A DNA stretch of 64,000 nt from JBCBDX01 sp039822005. GTDB lineage: Bacteria; Pseudomonadota; Alphaproteobacteria; Rhizobiales; Rhizobiaceae. The stretch covers positions 124,001-188,000 of the forward strand of contig JBCBMZ010000003.1 of assembly GCA_039822005.1 (NCBI GenBank), read 5' to 3'. The position numbers were made by a program, and so were the translations under genes. The notes beneath the pieces are model-generated. The model was not told the DNA's origin. It ran no database searches and worked only from the letters and a program-made list of their open reading frames with translations. Shown here one piece after another: positions 26,808 to 35,548 of this stretch; position 1 is the first letter of the stretch; every line of letters starts with the position of its first letter.

Positions 26808-27860
26808 TCAGATTTTGATCAGCAAGCCGTGATTGTCAAATTCTTGTCCATCGCGCACGCCGACGCGTTTTTCGCCGATGCAAAGCGTTCCATAACCCGA
26901 GACTATGCCAAACGGGTCGCCAAGCGCCGCAGCGGACGCCCCGTCAATTTCTTCAGACCGCAGCACGTTATCACCGTCCAAGTGTACCACCCGGCCGGTT
27001 TCCTTTGATGTTATGAGCGCTTGTGTGCCGCGCGCGGCAACTGAAGAAACATACCCATCGGTAAGATCGCTGATCTCTATCGGTTTGACGATTTGGCCAT
27101 CGACATACCATGCAACCTGAGCGGTGCGTGCGCGGGCCATGTCTTTCTTCTGTCCGCCAACGTAAATGCGTCCTTTGTCATCCATCGCCAAATGGCGCAG
27201 TGAGACACCTTCCGTCCCGCTCCAAAAGTCAAAGGCATCGAAAGTCCCGGAAGCAAAATTCAAGCTGATAACCTGGCTGCGAAAAGTCGGGAGGTTGAAA
27301 GCTGCTCGTCCATAATCGGGATGGGTTTGAAGGCCGCCAAGAGCGATCAAAAACCGGTCTGAAGGTCCGGCGCGAACAATTTCATGGGGACCGGCCAAAG
27401 GCAGGTCGATCTCTCCGACACGGCGCGCCGACCTGTCGAGCTCATAGACACCGATGCTGCCACCAAGAGAGGCCAGATTGTTTTCTGTTGCCAGAAAGGT
27501 CCGCCCGTCAGCAGTAAAAGCGCCATGTCCATAAAAGTGCCGGTCCTTGGGGGCTGTCACGACACTTAAAATCTCAAAGCTGCCCAGATCAATGATCGCA
27601 AAGCGGTTGCCGGGCCGACGGGGAAACACGACCAAATGATTGCCTTGTTGAGCAAAGCCGTGCGCCCTAAAGCCCAAATATATCGACGAAACACGGCTTC
27701 CGCTGGCGGAGAAAAAAGAGGCGGTGCTAAGTCCCGTGGTTGCGGAAGTCTCGACACCCACATAAACGGCTTTTTCCGCAGGTTGCGCAACATGGGTCTG
27801 ACAAGCGGCAACGGCCAGCCCGAGCGCGAGACGTTCCAGGAATTGACGCCTAGTCGCCAT
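26808..27860 (-). CDS. DUF1513 protein with Tat-type signal
   Basis: A 350-residue exported protein of the DUF1513 family, commonly found beside imelysin genes. The N-terminus MATRRQFLERLALGL is a twin-arginine signal, and AVAAC directly after it could be a lipobox, suggesting folded export and possible lipid anchoring. The rest is rich in short beta repeats (HGAFTADGRTFLATEN, GPHEIVRAGPSDRFLIALGG, HLAMDDKGRIYVGGQ), as in a beta-propeller. No catalytic residues are known for the family. It is the last gene of the imelysin operon and overlaps the preceding imelysin gene by 11 bp. Confidence 0.85.
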   Translation of the reverse strand: MATRRQFLERLALGLAVAACQTHVAQPAEKAVYVGVETSATTGLSTASFFSASGSRVSSIYLGFRAHGFAQQGNHLVVFPRRPGNRFAIIDLGSFEILSVVTAPKDRHFYGHGAFTADGRTFLATENNLASLGGSIGVYELDRSARRVGEIDLPLAGPHEIVRAGPSDRFLIALGGLQTHPDYGRAAFNLPTFRSQVISLNFASGTFDAFDFWSGTEGVSLRHLAMDDKGRIYVGGQKKDMARARTAQVAWYVDGQIVKPIEISDLTDGYVSSVAARGTQALITSKETGRVVHLDGDNVLRSEEIDGASAAALGDPFGIVSGYGTLCIGEKRVGVRDGQEFDNHGLLIKI

Positions 27861-28923
27861 CAGCTGATGTGAACCCTGCGCTCAGGCCGATGGAGCGGCT
27901 AAATCCGGTTTTGAAAAAACTCTCGTGATAAAGGATCAGCTCTGCAAACCGGCGCAGTTCTTTGGCACGCTCGCCATCTTCGCGCGCAATCTCGGCCATT
28001 GGCGCATCAATGGATGCCAAACTGTCCGCAATGGAGCCCGCCGTCTCACCCAAAACGAAATACTCAATGGACCCGTCCATATCAGGAGCCACATCAAACA
28101 ACCCCAAAGGGGTTTCATAAAAGTCCCGTAGCGCTCTGAAACTGACTTCTATGCTCTTAAGGCCCAGGCTGCTGCGCTGCGCTTCCGTGCGCTCCGGTCG
28201 TGCCATTCCGGGAGAAGACCCCAGACCACGCAAAAGTTTGAATTTGCGGATACGATCAACATAGACAACGCCTCCCGCAAGAACATCGCGCAAAAGGCTA
28301 TCAATGTCTGGATAGATGTCATTGCCAGTAAAGGCGGTATCATACGCCGTGCGGTATGTACCGCCAACCGACCACTGGTCGACCATTTCTTCCGCAAGAT
28401 CCGCCTGAAAAGAAGTGATGGCTAGAGACAAATCACATTCATAGCTTGCGGGTACAAGGTCGCCGTACAATAGCAGCTCCAACGCGGTCAGGTTGATCAG
28501 CGCAATCGACCGGCCAGAAAGACCGTCTTTCTCCAACAATGCATCGTCCGCATTTTTGACCGCAGACATAACAGCCCGCCGTGAAAAGCCTTTGGGATCG
28601 GGCCACATTTGAATACGTAACGGACCTTCGGCATCGGCTACAGGACCGATTTGGACGATACTAGCGCGTTGCCATGCAAGAAACATGGCCGCAAAATCCT
28701 CATGCACCGCGCCGATTGTGCCACCATCATTGCAGTAGGCTTTCAAGCTGGTTTGAAGGGAAGACGAAGCATCGGCATAAGCCGCGTAAGAAGGCACAAT
28801 AAATTCATCAGCTGTAGTCCGCAAACCTTGTTGCAAGAGCGTAGCTTCATCATCGGAAAAGACCGAAATGGCCCCGGCCGTTGCCGTGTAAGACAAAAAT
28901 GCGATGGTGGTCAAAATTCGCAT
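27850..28923 (-). CDS. Imelysin family protein (divergent second copy)
   Basis: A 357-residue secreted, mostly alpha-helical protein with a signal peptide (MRILTTIAFLSYTATAGA). It belongs to the imelysin/M75 family: DFAAMFLAWQRASIVQIGPV, PLRIQMWPDPKGFSRRAVM and LTALELLLYGD are recognisable. The GxHxxE motif of the family is not intact; at that place it reads NLTALE, so Gly and His are lost and Glu is kept. ATG 28923 overlaps the TGA of the upstream di-heme gene as ATGA; an in-frame TTG at 28926 precedes it. Imelysins are periplasmic, often iron-regulated proteins; peptidase activity is doubtful. Confidence 0.85.
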   Translation of the reverse strand: MRILTTIAFLSYTATAGAISVFSDDEATLLQQGLRTTADEFIVPSYAAYADASSSLQTSLKAYCNDGGTIGAVHEDFAAMFLAWQRASIVQIGPVADAEGPLRIQMWPDPKGFSRRAVMSAVKNADDALLEKDGLSGRSIALINLTALELLLYGDLVPASYECDLSLAITSFQADLAEEMVDQWSVGGTYRTAYDTAFTGNDIYPDIDSLLRDVLAGGVVYVDRIRKFKLLRGLGSSPGMARPERTEAQRSSLGLKSIEVSFRALRDFYETPLGLFDVAPDMDGSIEYFVLGETAGSIADSLASIDAPMAEIAREDGERAKELRRFAELILYHESFFKTGFSRSIGLSAGFTSADGD

Positions 28924-30329
28924 CAAAAACTTTCCAGAAACCGTATCAGATTATCACGTTCCTTTACGGAAAGCGCCGCGAAATTGTCCCGCGCCGCCTC
29001 CGCTTCGCCGCCATGCCACAAAATGGCTTCTTCAAGCGAGCGGGCGCGCCCATCATGCAGAAACTGTGTGTGCCCGCTCACTATTTGTGTCAAACCAATT
29101 CCCCAAAGCGGCGGCGTTCGCCACTCCGCACCAAGGCGGTCAGATGTCGGATTGGCGTCTGCCAAAAGGGGCCCCATGTCATGAAGTAGGAAATCGCTGT
29201 AAGGCCAGATCAACTGGTTACGCAGCGGTTTGTCCGCTTCTGGAGCGGTTGCAAATTTGGGAACGTGGCAGGCAATGCAACCCGCACCATAGAAATTCTG
29301 TTTGCCACGCAGAACAGCCGCGTCGTCCACATCACGACGCGCTGGCACCGCCAGATGTTTGGAATAAAACACCACCAGATCAAGCAATTCGTCAGCGATT
29401 TCCGGCTTGCCACCTTCATTGCCGTGAATGGCGCTGCGACAAATGTCTTGTGTGAGCGTGCAATCACCCCAAGCCGCCGGACGTTCGCGCGTCGACAAAC
29501 CCATATCATTGGAAAACGCGGCCGTTGTTTGCGCCAGCAATGAAGGGGCCACGCCCTTCCAGCCAAAACGTCCCAGCGCCGCACCGCTCATCGCAGCGCG
29601 GCCGGATATACCGTCATCGTCCAGATCATCAGGATCGGCAAGGGAGAGTATGGCCTCGTCGGGAATGGCTTCGATCAAACCAAGGCCGATCATTGGCGGC
29701 GCAATCCGCGGGTTCAGTGACGTATCGTCGGCGAGGCCGGTCCTGGTCGAATAGAGTGGACGCCGAAGTACGACTTGCGTGCCATCGGGATAGGTGAAGG
29801 GGTAAGGTTCATAGGTTACCTCGACACGCCCTTCACTTTGAAAGCCGACAATGGCTTGATCCTGAAACTGATGACCAAAAACCGGATCAGGCCCGCCATC
29901 GGGATTGCTCAGGCCAAACAGCATGGAAACCATGTTTTTGTCGCCAGGTGAGGGCGGGTGGCCGCGACCATCCTTGATATGGCAGCCCTGACATGAGCGG
30001 GCGTTAAAAAGCGGACCCAACCCGTCCGATGACAAGGTTGACGAAGGCGCGGCAACCCAGGGTCGGTCAAACACACCATTGCCGATAAAAAAGTCGGAAC
30101 GCTCTTCGAAACTCAAAGTACCCGAGGGCAGTGAAAACGCATTTGAATCGAACCGCTCCGTGTTTGTGCCGGAACCGCCTTGCAACGTTTCAAATGGCTC
30201 TGACTTGGTAAAGTCACCGGTCGGCGCCAAGATGCGTGCTTTCCGCTCAGACGCAGTTTCAGCAGCTGAGATGGAAGCCAACGCAACAAAGCTCAAGCCC
30301 GTAACCAGACCTGGTTTCATCAGTTTCAC
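28923..30329 (-). CDS. Di-heme oxidoreductase (DUF1111, 'thiol oxidoreductase')
   Basis: A 468-residue periplasmic protein with a signal peptide (cleavage near ISAAET). Two c-type haem sites are visible: CQGCH in the first third and CIACH in the second half. It belongs to the DUF1111 family related to di-haem cytochrome c peroxidases. The C-terminus has the family pattern SDFLLHDMG...EWRTPPLWGIG and HDGRARSLEEAILWHGGEA. It lies between two imelysin genes in one operon. GTG 30329 overlaps the upstream stop by 4 bp (GTGA); ATG 30320 is an alternative. The family's electron donor and substrate are unknown. Confidence 0.88.
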   Translation of the reverse strand: MKLMKPGLVTGLSFVALASISAAETASERKARILAPTGDFTKSEPFETLQGGSGTNTERFDSNAFSLPSGTLSFEERSDFFIGNGVFDRPWVAAPSSTLSSDGLGPLFNARSCQGCHIKDGRGHPPSPGDKNMVSMLFGLSNPDGGPDPVFGHQFQDQAIVGFQSEGRVEVTYEPYPFTYPDGTQVVLRRPLYSTRTGLADDTSLNPRIAPPMIGLGLIEAIPDEAILSLADPDDLDDDGISGRAAMSGAALGRFGWKGVAPSLLAQTTAAFSNDMGLSTRERPAAWGDCTLTQDICRSAIHGNEGGKPEIADELLDLVVFYSKHLAVPARRDVDDAAVLRGKQNFYGAGCIACHVPKFATAPEADKPLRNQLIWPYSDFLLHDMGPLLADANPTSDRLGAEWRTPPLWGIGLTQIVSGHTQFLHDGRARSLEEAILWHGGEAEAARDNFAALSVKERDNLIRFLESF

Positions 30330-31594
30330 TGAAATACCGCCGTAGGATTGTCGAGGCTGTCTGAGCCTTCCAGCGACATTTCTGAGGCGTTCAGCGCGGC
30401 CACCAGCGCTTCAATGCTCCGGGTCTGATCGACCAAAGCATCAATGGCAGATTGAACAATTGCATTGCCATCTTCATTGCCAAAGCCGATCATCTGATCG
30501 TAGCTCTCTTGTCCGCTGTCGGCGCGATCCTTCATAACCTGCATCGCAGCCATGGTTCCCTCTAATTTGGCCACCATTTCAGCGTGCAGATCAATATTCA
30601 CGTCCTTCGTGAGGCTTGCCAATGATGGTACTTCTGTCAAGCTTCCATCGGAAGCTAGATAGCGCCCGAGATACACATTTTGGATCCCCAGCGCGTCGAA
30701 ATAATGAGAATTATGTGTGTTGTCAGCAAAGCAGTCATGCTCCTCCTCCGGATCATGCAGGATGAGACCAAGTTTCATGCGCTCACCTGCCAGTTCACCA
30801 TAACTAAGTGATCCAAGGCCCGTCAGGATGGCCCCGATACCTGCCGCATCGCTCATCGCTTCCAAATCTCTACGTGCCGCCCCGCCGGCATCCCATGCCG
30901 CGACGATGTCGATGAGATCCTCAATCAAAAGATCCGTGGCAGCCGTCAGATACCGCGCGCGGCGGTCGCAATTGCCGTTTGTGCAGTTGGAAAAATCAAA
31001 ATCGGTATAGGCCCGCGCGCCAGCACCCGGTCCGTTTCCGTTCAAATCTTGCCCCCAAAGAAGAAACTCAATAGCGTGGTAACCGGTCGCGACATTGGCC
31101 TCCACGCCGTCAACTTCATGCAGCTTTTGCAAAAGATCCGCGTCGATGACTGAAGCATCAATTTCCATTCCGCCGACATTGACCGATGGATTGGCAATGA
31201 TGTTGGAAAGGAAGAAATTGTTTTCTTCACTGTCTTCGCCGTAGACCGATATGTCGACATAGTCGATCAGGCCTTCATCCAAAGGCCACGCGTTCACTTT
31301 GCCTTCCCATTCATCAACGACAGGATTACCAAAACGATAGGCTTCTGTTTGTTGGTAGGGAACCCGCGCCGCAAGCCAGGCGGCTTTGGCCGCCTCATGG
31401 TTAGCCTCACTGGGCGCTGAAACCAATGCTTCCACCGCCTTTCCAAGCTTCAAAGCCACAGCCAAGCTGTCGGTGTATTTGACCAAAGCAAGATCGGCAT
31501 AACCGTTTATAACATCGCGTGCCGTTTCAGCTTGGGCCACCCCGCCAGCAAGAAAAGTGGCTGAGACGAGGGGCAAAAGAAATTTTATAGTCAT
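30326..31594 (-). CDS. Imelysin family protein (M75; iron-regulated type)
   Basis: A 422-residue secreted helical protein and the first gene of a four-gene operon. The signal peptide ends at VAQA. The family motif GxHxxE is intact in GYHAIEFLLWGQD, which binds metal in relatives. Other family parts are ARVPYQQTEAYRFGNPVVDEW, VNAWPLDEGLIDYV and LGSLSYGELAGERMKLGL. The protein resembles the cyanobacterial iron-regulated IrpA group and may bind iron or haem. ATG 31594 is chosen because GGGAAAC and a proper signal peptide follow from it; the frame is open 39 codons upstream. A possible iron-responsive operator lies in the divergent region. Confidence 0.9.
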   Translation of the reverse strand: MTIKFLLPLVSATFLAGGVAQAETARDVINGYADLALVKYTDSLAVALKLGKAVEALVSAPSEANHEAAKAAWLAARVPYQQTEAYRFGNPVVDEWEGKVNAWPLDEGLIDYVDISVYGEDSEENNFFLSNIIANPSVNVGGMEIDASVIDADLLQKLHEVDGVEANVATGYHAIEFLLWGQDLNGNGPGAGARAYTDFDFSNCTNGNCDRRARYLTAATDLLIEDLIDIVAAWDAGGAARRDLEAMSDAAGIGAILTGLGSLSYGELAGERMKLGLILHDPEEEHDCFADNTHNSHYFDALGIQNVYLGRYLASDGSLTEVPSLASLTKDVNIDLHAEMVAKLEGTMAAMQVMKDRADSGQESYDQMIGFGNEDGNAIVQSAIDALVDQTRSIEALVAALNASEMSLEGSDSLDNPTAVFQ

Positions 31595-31640
31595 GAGTGT
31601 TTCCCGATCAACGGTGGTGAAAGCCTGCAGGATATAATGC

Positions 31641-31655
31641 TGACTGTTTTTATCA
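31641..31655. promoter_or_regulatory. Possible RirA-type iron-responsive operator
   Basis: TGA (31641-31643), nine bases, then TCA (31653-31655) match the minimal TGA-N9-TCA core of rhizobial iron-responsive operators. It lies 47 bases upstream of the imelysin start in AT-rich sequence, between two divergent operons. The motif is short and could occur by chance. Confidence 0.3.
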
Positions 31656-31722
31656 AGTTTATGAATGTTCATTAAATTGACATGCAAAATGTCCAACCTT
31701 AATGACACCAAGGGAGTTGAGA

Positions 31723-32577
31723 ATGATCAAGACTACACTTGCTGTCACCGCCATGTTAATGAACGGCGCACTGGGCTTGGCCGCGGAAAACACGGTTGCA
31801 GCGCCTGTGGCCGATGTGGCCAACTACGATCCAACGCTCAGCGCCAAAGAGGCGGTGCTCGCCAATTGGGAGCTGGCCGCCGCGGGCATTCGGGCAGGAC
31901 GCGTTGTTGGCGATCAGGTCATCGAGATGGCTCAAACCGGCGCCAGCTATGGAGCTGTTTTGCGGCAAGCGCAGTTTGCGCAGAAAACCATGGTGCAGCG
32001 CTATAATGCGGCGTTTTGGGTTTACACTGTCTCTCAGGTGGATTTGAACCTTGATCCCTCCGCTTTGACCGAAGCTGTTCGCGCCGCCAACACCCCGTGC
32101 AGCCTTGATGATTGCGCAGATGAACGCACGGCACTGCTTGCTGCTTTTCAAAGGGCAACATCGGAGTTGGACAAAGCCGCTATTGCCGCCCGGACGGAAT
32201 TGACGCGTCGCGAAGGCGTAGTGGATGCGGTACTCATGACGGAGCAATTGGCGCTCATTGCCGACTATCTTGAAGACGGCACATGGGCCGAGGATTTCAG
32301 CCTGACGGAATTTGGCCGCGATGGTGAAGAACTGGCGGCGCGCATCGTCGGCGCCATGGCTCTTTGGCGCAATATCGAACCCTATGTCGGGCTGGCCAAC
32401 CAGGAAATCGACAGCGCGATCAACGCGAAATCACGCGACCTGTTGCGCACGATGCGCACACACACACGCAGCATGGACACATTCGCCTCCGACAGTCCTG
32501 AACTGGAGGAAATCAAGGCAGCCGCGTTGGCTCTATCGGCAGAATTCCGAAAAGCCTCAGAACTTTTTTCCTCATAA
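31723..32577 (+). CDS. Secreted helical protein of unknown function, imelysin-linked
   Basis: A 284-residue protein I do not recognise. It starts with a signal peptide (MIKTTLAVTAMLMNGALGLAA) and is otherwise rich in Ala, Glu and Arg with long amphipathic helices. One CSLDDC pair could form a disulfide. The composition and all-helical character resemble the helical bundle of imelysins, but no GxHxxE motif is present. ATG 31723 is supported by AGGGAG upstream. It is divergent from the imelysin operon, and its stop codon directly abuts the start of the di-haem gene at 32578, implying a two-gene unit. Confidence 0.75.
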   Translation: MIKTTLAVTAMLMNGALGLAAENTVAAPVADVANYDPTLSAKEAVLANWELAAAGIRAGRVVGDQVIEMAQTGASYGAVLRQAQFAQKTMVQRYNAAFWVYTVSQVDLNLDPSALTEAVRAANTPCSLDDCADERTALLAAFQRATSELDKAAIAARTELTRREGVVDAVLMTEQLALIADYLEDGTWAEDFSLTEFGRDGEELAARIVGAMALWRNIEPYVGLANQEIDSAINAKSRDLLRTMRTHTRSMDTFASDSPELEEIKAAALALSAEFRKASELFSS

Positions 32578-33201
32578 ATGAAGCGTGTTTGGGTCCTTTT
32601 GGCGGCCGCAATGGCAACGTCATCATTGCGCGCGGAACCGCAGCCTGCGGCGACGGATCAATGCCTATCCTGCCACGTTCAAGCAGACGGATCGATTGAC
32701 ATTGTGGGTTTGGAAGCGTTGAGCGCCTTGCCGCCGGAATGGCCTTATCTTTTTGAAGACGCCTACGATCTTGATGGCGATGGTATTGCCGGCGTCATGC
32801 GTTATGTGAGCGGGTCGCAAGGCCCTTTGCCCGCCAAATTCGGCACCAATCTGGCGGCCGCAAAATTTGAGGATTTTGCCAAAATTGCAGGGGCGGCCCA
32901 TAATATTGTTGTGACCGATGACATTATCGAAGAGGTGCGGCGCGTATTTGCGGCGCGATCACCGAATCCGAAAAACCCTTTTGCAGACCGTGCCAGCCTC
33001 GAGACTTTTCAAAAACGCGGTTGTGCCGATTGCCACGTGACCCGCACTTATCAGTATCAGGGCAAAACCGTTATGCCGCTCAGCGATTTCCTGCTCCATG
33101 ACTTGGGCGAGGGGCTCAAGCGCACGGCGCCTCTTTGGGGCTGCAATGGCTGCACCGAAGTCTCGCCGCATGTGCGCCTGACCGACAATTCCATCCAATA
33201 A
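32578..33201 (+). CDS. Short di-heme c-type cytochrome, DUF1111-related
   Basis: A 207-residue periplasmic protein with a signal peptide (MKRVWVLLAAAMATSSLRA) and two haem sites, CLSCH near residue 30 and CADCH near residue 150. The end (MPLSDFLLHDLGEGL...RTAPLWG) closely repeats the C-terminal pattern of the 468-residue di-haem protein across the divergent promoter, although this protein is less than half as long. DAYDLDGDGIAGVMR also matches that family's calcium-like loop. It ends soon after LWG and then has CNGC, a third cysteine pair without the His. It follows the helical protein with no gap and is followed by a terminator. Confidence 0.8.
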   Translation: MKRVWVLLAAAMATSSLRAEPQPAATDQCLSCHVQADGSIDIVGLEALSALPPEWPYLFEDAYDLDGDGIAGVMRYVSGSQGPLPAKFGTNLAAAKFEDFAKIAGAAHNIVVTDDIIEEVRRVFAARSPNPKNPFADRASLETFQKRGCADCHVTRTYQYQGKTVMPLSDFLLHDLGEGLKRTAPLWGCNGCTEVSPHVRLTDNSIQ

Positions 33202-33219
33202 AACGACCGTTGCAAATAC

Positions 33220-33249
33220 AAAAAAGGCCGCGACATAGCCGCGACCTTT
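33220..33249. terminator. Bidirectional terminator between two convergent secreted-protein genes
   Basis: AAAAGGCCGCG pairs with CGCGACCTTTT around a short loop (about 33223-33250), with one C-A mismatch. An A-run precedes it (33220-33225) and CTTTT follows. Read from the minus strand it ends in a T-run, so it fits the 33275-35395 gene best, but it can serve both sides. Confidence 0.75.
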
Positions 33250-33274
33250 TCAAGCAATATACTAGTCCGGATGC

Positions 33275-35395
33275 TTACTGCAGCATGGACAGATCAATAG
33301 CTTCTTGTGGCAATGCCAGTTGGAACATGAAGATCTGGCCACCGCGGTCAGCTTCCACGTCCTTAACTTGACCACCAGACTTTGTCCGGTGCTGAACCAC
33401 ACCGAGCAGCATGTGGTCGTTGACCGGGATCGTGGCATTGATCGCCGCTTCACCCGTGCCCGCGATTTCTTCAACCGTATAGAAGCTGCCGTCATCTTTG
33501 CGTGCCAACAGAGCTGTCATGTCCCAAGTACCTGAGAACTCGGACGTACGTGGCTTGTCGAGCGCACCGGCAAGTGCTGTCGCGCCGGCTTTGGCGCGTG
33601 GGCTTTCTGTACCACCAGCCATGGACAGGAAGTAGCCGCGGCCTGGTTCGTTGAGTTCCATGGTAGAAGTATTCAAGACCAGCGCGTATTTGCGCTCACC
33701 AAAGGCGTTACCGGAGTCTTCGTCCGCGATCAAAACGTCCGCATCAGAGCCTTTGATCCACTCCAGGCCATCGGGTGCAGTAGACTTGGCAAGGCCATCT
33801 TCGTCGGTGGCGTGTGTACCCATGCCACCATGTTTGATGCCTTTGTCTGCAACTTCGACAGTTAGAGAGCCATCAACCGAAGACAGTGTACGCACGGCCA
33901 TACCGGAAAGAACCGCAGGCAGTTCGCCATTGGCAGCTTCCAGTTCAGCGGCAAGATTTGTAAGCTCAAAGCTCATGTAGCCGCCGTTTTGGCTCATGGA
34001 CTGAACCCAGCGTGCTTTTGTGATGTCCGGGTCAACAGCTGGATGTTCTGTCTTGCTGTCGCCGTTGAAGAACATGTGGCCTTCAGGCTGCTCGTCTTCT
34101 TCTTGCCATAGCGTCATCTCAGTTGCACCAACGGCAACCGGCTTGTCCCAACCACCCCATTTAAAGGATGTCGGTGCAAACGCGACCGCAAATTCGCTGG
34201 CTGCATCAGGATCGCCCATATAGGCTTCCATCATCTTGTCAGTGACAGCTGGTGCATCGATGCCGAGTTCCGCAAACGTTTCTGTTGCAACGGCCAAGCC
34301 GTAGATTTTGCCGTGCAGCAGACCGTTGCGAGCCAAGAACTGGTCACGCTCATTGGCATCGTCTGCAATTGGTGAACCATCAACGTCCGCGCCTTTTTTA
34401 CCGACGTAGATCTTCAGTGGTGCAGGCTCGAAATTATGGTTGTAACCTGCAAGAACGATGACAACATAGTCTGGGTGCTGCGGGTTGATCGGCATGATTT
34501 TTTCATAACCGGTCTGGCCTAGCGCAGGCACTGTGTAAGCAGTTTCGTTTTCGATATCGACAACGATAGACGCAAGGCCCATGCCGTTGTTTGTATCCCA
34601 AACTTTTGAAACAACATCGCCTTCATCGTTGGTGATGTTGAACATACGCTGGATGTTCCACTCTTCAGCGTTGATCCAAACATCGTCAACCAACCCAATG
34701 CCGTCGCCATATTTGTTGGCAGGCTCATAGTAGGAGCCGCAGAAAGACTGGAAGAAGAAGTCGGCTTTTTCCAATACGAAGCCCGGCGCGAACTCAACGT
34801 GTACACCGTCCGGACGTACCTGGTTGCCCCAAACACCGCCTTCAGAACGCGGCTTAACTTCATCGCCGAATACGTTATAGATTTTGCTGAATAGGTGGCC
34901 GGAACCTTCAAGGATTGTGGAGGCTGCGTCTTCGTTTGACAGGAAGTTGGCCAAGCCCTCGCGGCTGTAATCGATCGTGTGGATGTGTGAGCCGGTAAAT
35001 GTTACACCGGAATCCATTTCCCACGGATATGTTTCAGTCGACATTGTCGCGTAGGACTCAGACTGATAAGCGACGCGCACAGTATCTTCGTCGAGAAGCC
35101 AAGCAGCGTTGCCGTCCGGCCAGCCTGTCAATGCCATACCTGTTTCAGCGTCAACTTCGCCGACAGTGGCCAAAGCTTTCATGCCAGCCAGGAATGGAAA
35201 CGCTGTATCTGCCGATTGACCGTCTTTGATTTCAAAGCCGTCGCCTGCAGTGCTTGCCTCAGCGACAAGAGCCGTTGTTTCACCGATTTTGACTTTGTCG
35301 CCGTGACCGCCTGCAAAGGCTGTCAGGGCAGAAGTTGCCAGCAAAGCTGCTGACAGCGACACGATAGAAAGTGTCGAATTCGTTTTAAGTGCCAT
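33275..35395 (-). CDS. Large secreted protein, possibly DUF839/PhoX-related
   Basis: A 706-residue acidic exported protein. The signal peptide ends at ALTAFA, followed by GGHGDKVKIGETTAL. I do not recognise it with certainty. The central part (VVIVLAGYNHNFEPAPLKIY, then VGKKG, and later RNGLLHGKIYGLAVA) resembles the PhoX/DUF839 pattern of alternating beta strands with a YVGxK motif. The N-terminal 230 residues (HIHTIDYSREGLANFL, YGDGIGLVDDVW) do not help. ATG 35395 is preferred over ATG 35404 because GAGGG is 9 bases upstream of it. It is divergent from a CRP/FNR-type regulator, with inverted repeats between them. PhoX proteins are calcium- and iron-dependent phosphatases; activity here is unproven. 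Confidence 0.5.
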   Translation of the reverse strand: MALKTNSTLSIVSLSAALLATSALTAFAGGHGDKVKIGETTALVAEASTAGDGFEIKDGQSADTAFPFLAGMKALATVGEVDAETGMALTGWPDGNAAWLLDEDTVRVAYQSESYATMSTETYPWEMDSGVTFTGSHIHTIDYSREGLANFLSNEDAASTILEGSGHLFSKIYNVFGDEVKPRSEGGVWGNQVRPDGVHVEFAPGFVLEKADFFFQSFCGSYYEPANKYGDGIGLVDDVWINAEEWNIQRMFNITNDEGDVVSKVWDTNNGMGLASIVVDIENETAYTVPALGQTGYEKIMPINPQHPDYVVIVLAGYNHNFEPAPLKIYVGKKGADVDGSPIADDANERDQFLARNGLLHGKIYGLAVATETFAELGIDAPAVTDKMMEAYMGDPDAASEFAVAFAPTSFKWGGWDKPVAVGATEMTLWQEEDEQPEGHMFFNGDSKTEHPAVDPDITKARWVQSMSQNGGYMSFELTNLAAELEAANGELPAVLSGMAVRTLSSVDGSLTVEVADKGIKHGGMGTHATDEDGLAKSTAPDGLEWIKGSDADVLIADEDSGNAFGERKYALVLNTSTMELNEPGRGYFLSMAGGTESPRAKAGATALAGALDKPRTSEFSGTWDMTALLARKDDGSFYTVEEIAGTGEAAINATIPVNDHMLLGVVQHRTKSGGQVKDVEADRGGQIFMFQLALPQEAIDLSMLQ

Positions 35396-35447
35396 GAAGA
35401 GCATCCCTCGTTAGATTGCCCTTTCAGCATAAACCGGCCATGTATCG

Positions 35448-35477
35448 TTTTGTTGACACTTTCATAGGTAAACAAAA
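35448..35477. promoter_or_regulatory. Inverted repeat over a TTGACA box, near the secreted-protein gene
   Basis: TTTTGTTGAC (35448-35457) and GTAAACAAAA (35468-35477) are inverted 10-base arms with one mismatch and a 10-base spacer. TTGACA at 35453-35458 overlaps the left arm. It lies about 55 bases upstream of the minus-strand gene start and about 125 upstream of the regulator. Confidence 0.4.
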
Positions 35478-35548
35478 CTGACGCATTTGTATGGACGTCC
35501 CAATGACGTTCAGTGAACATTCCAAAACAAAGCACGCGACAACGGAAC

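Noticed and set aside
30326..31711. Imelysin start at 31711
   Set aside because: The first 39 residues would precede the signal peptide and cross the promoter region; ATG 31594 is better supported.
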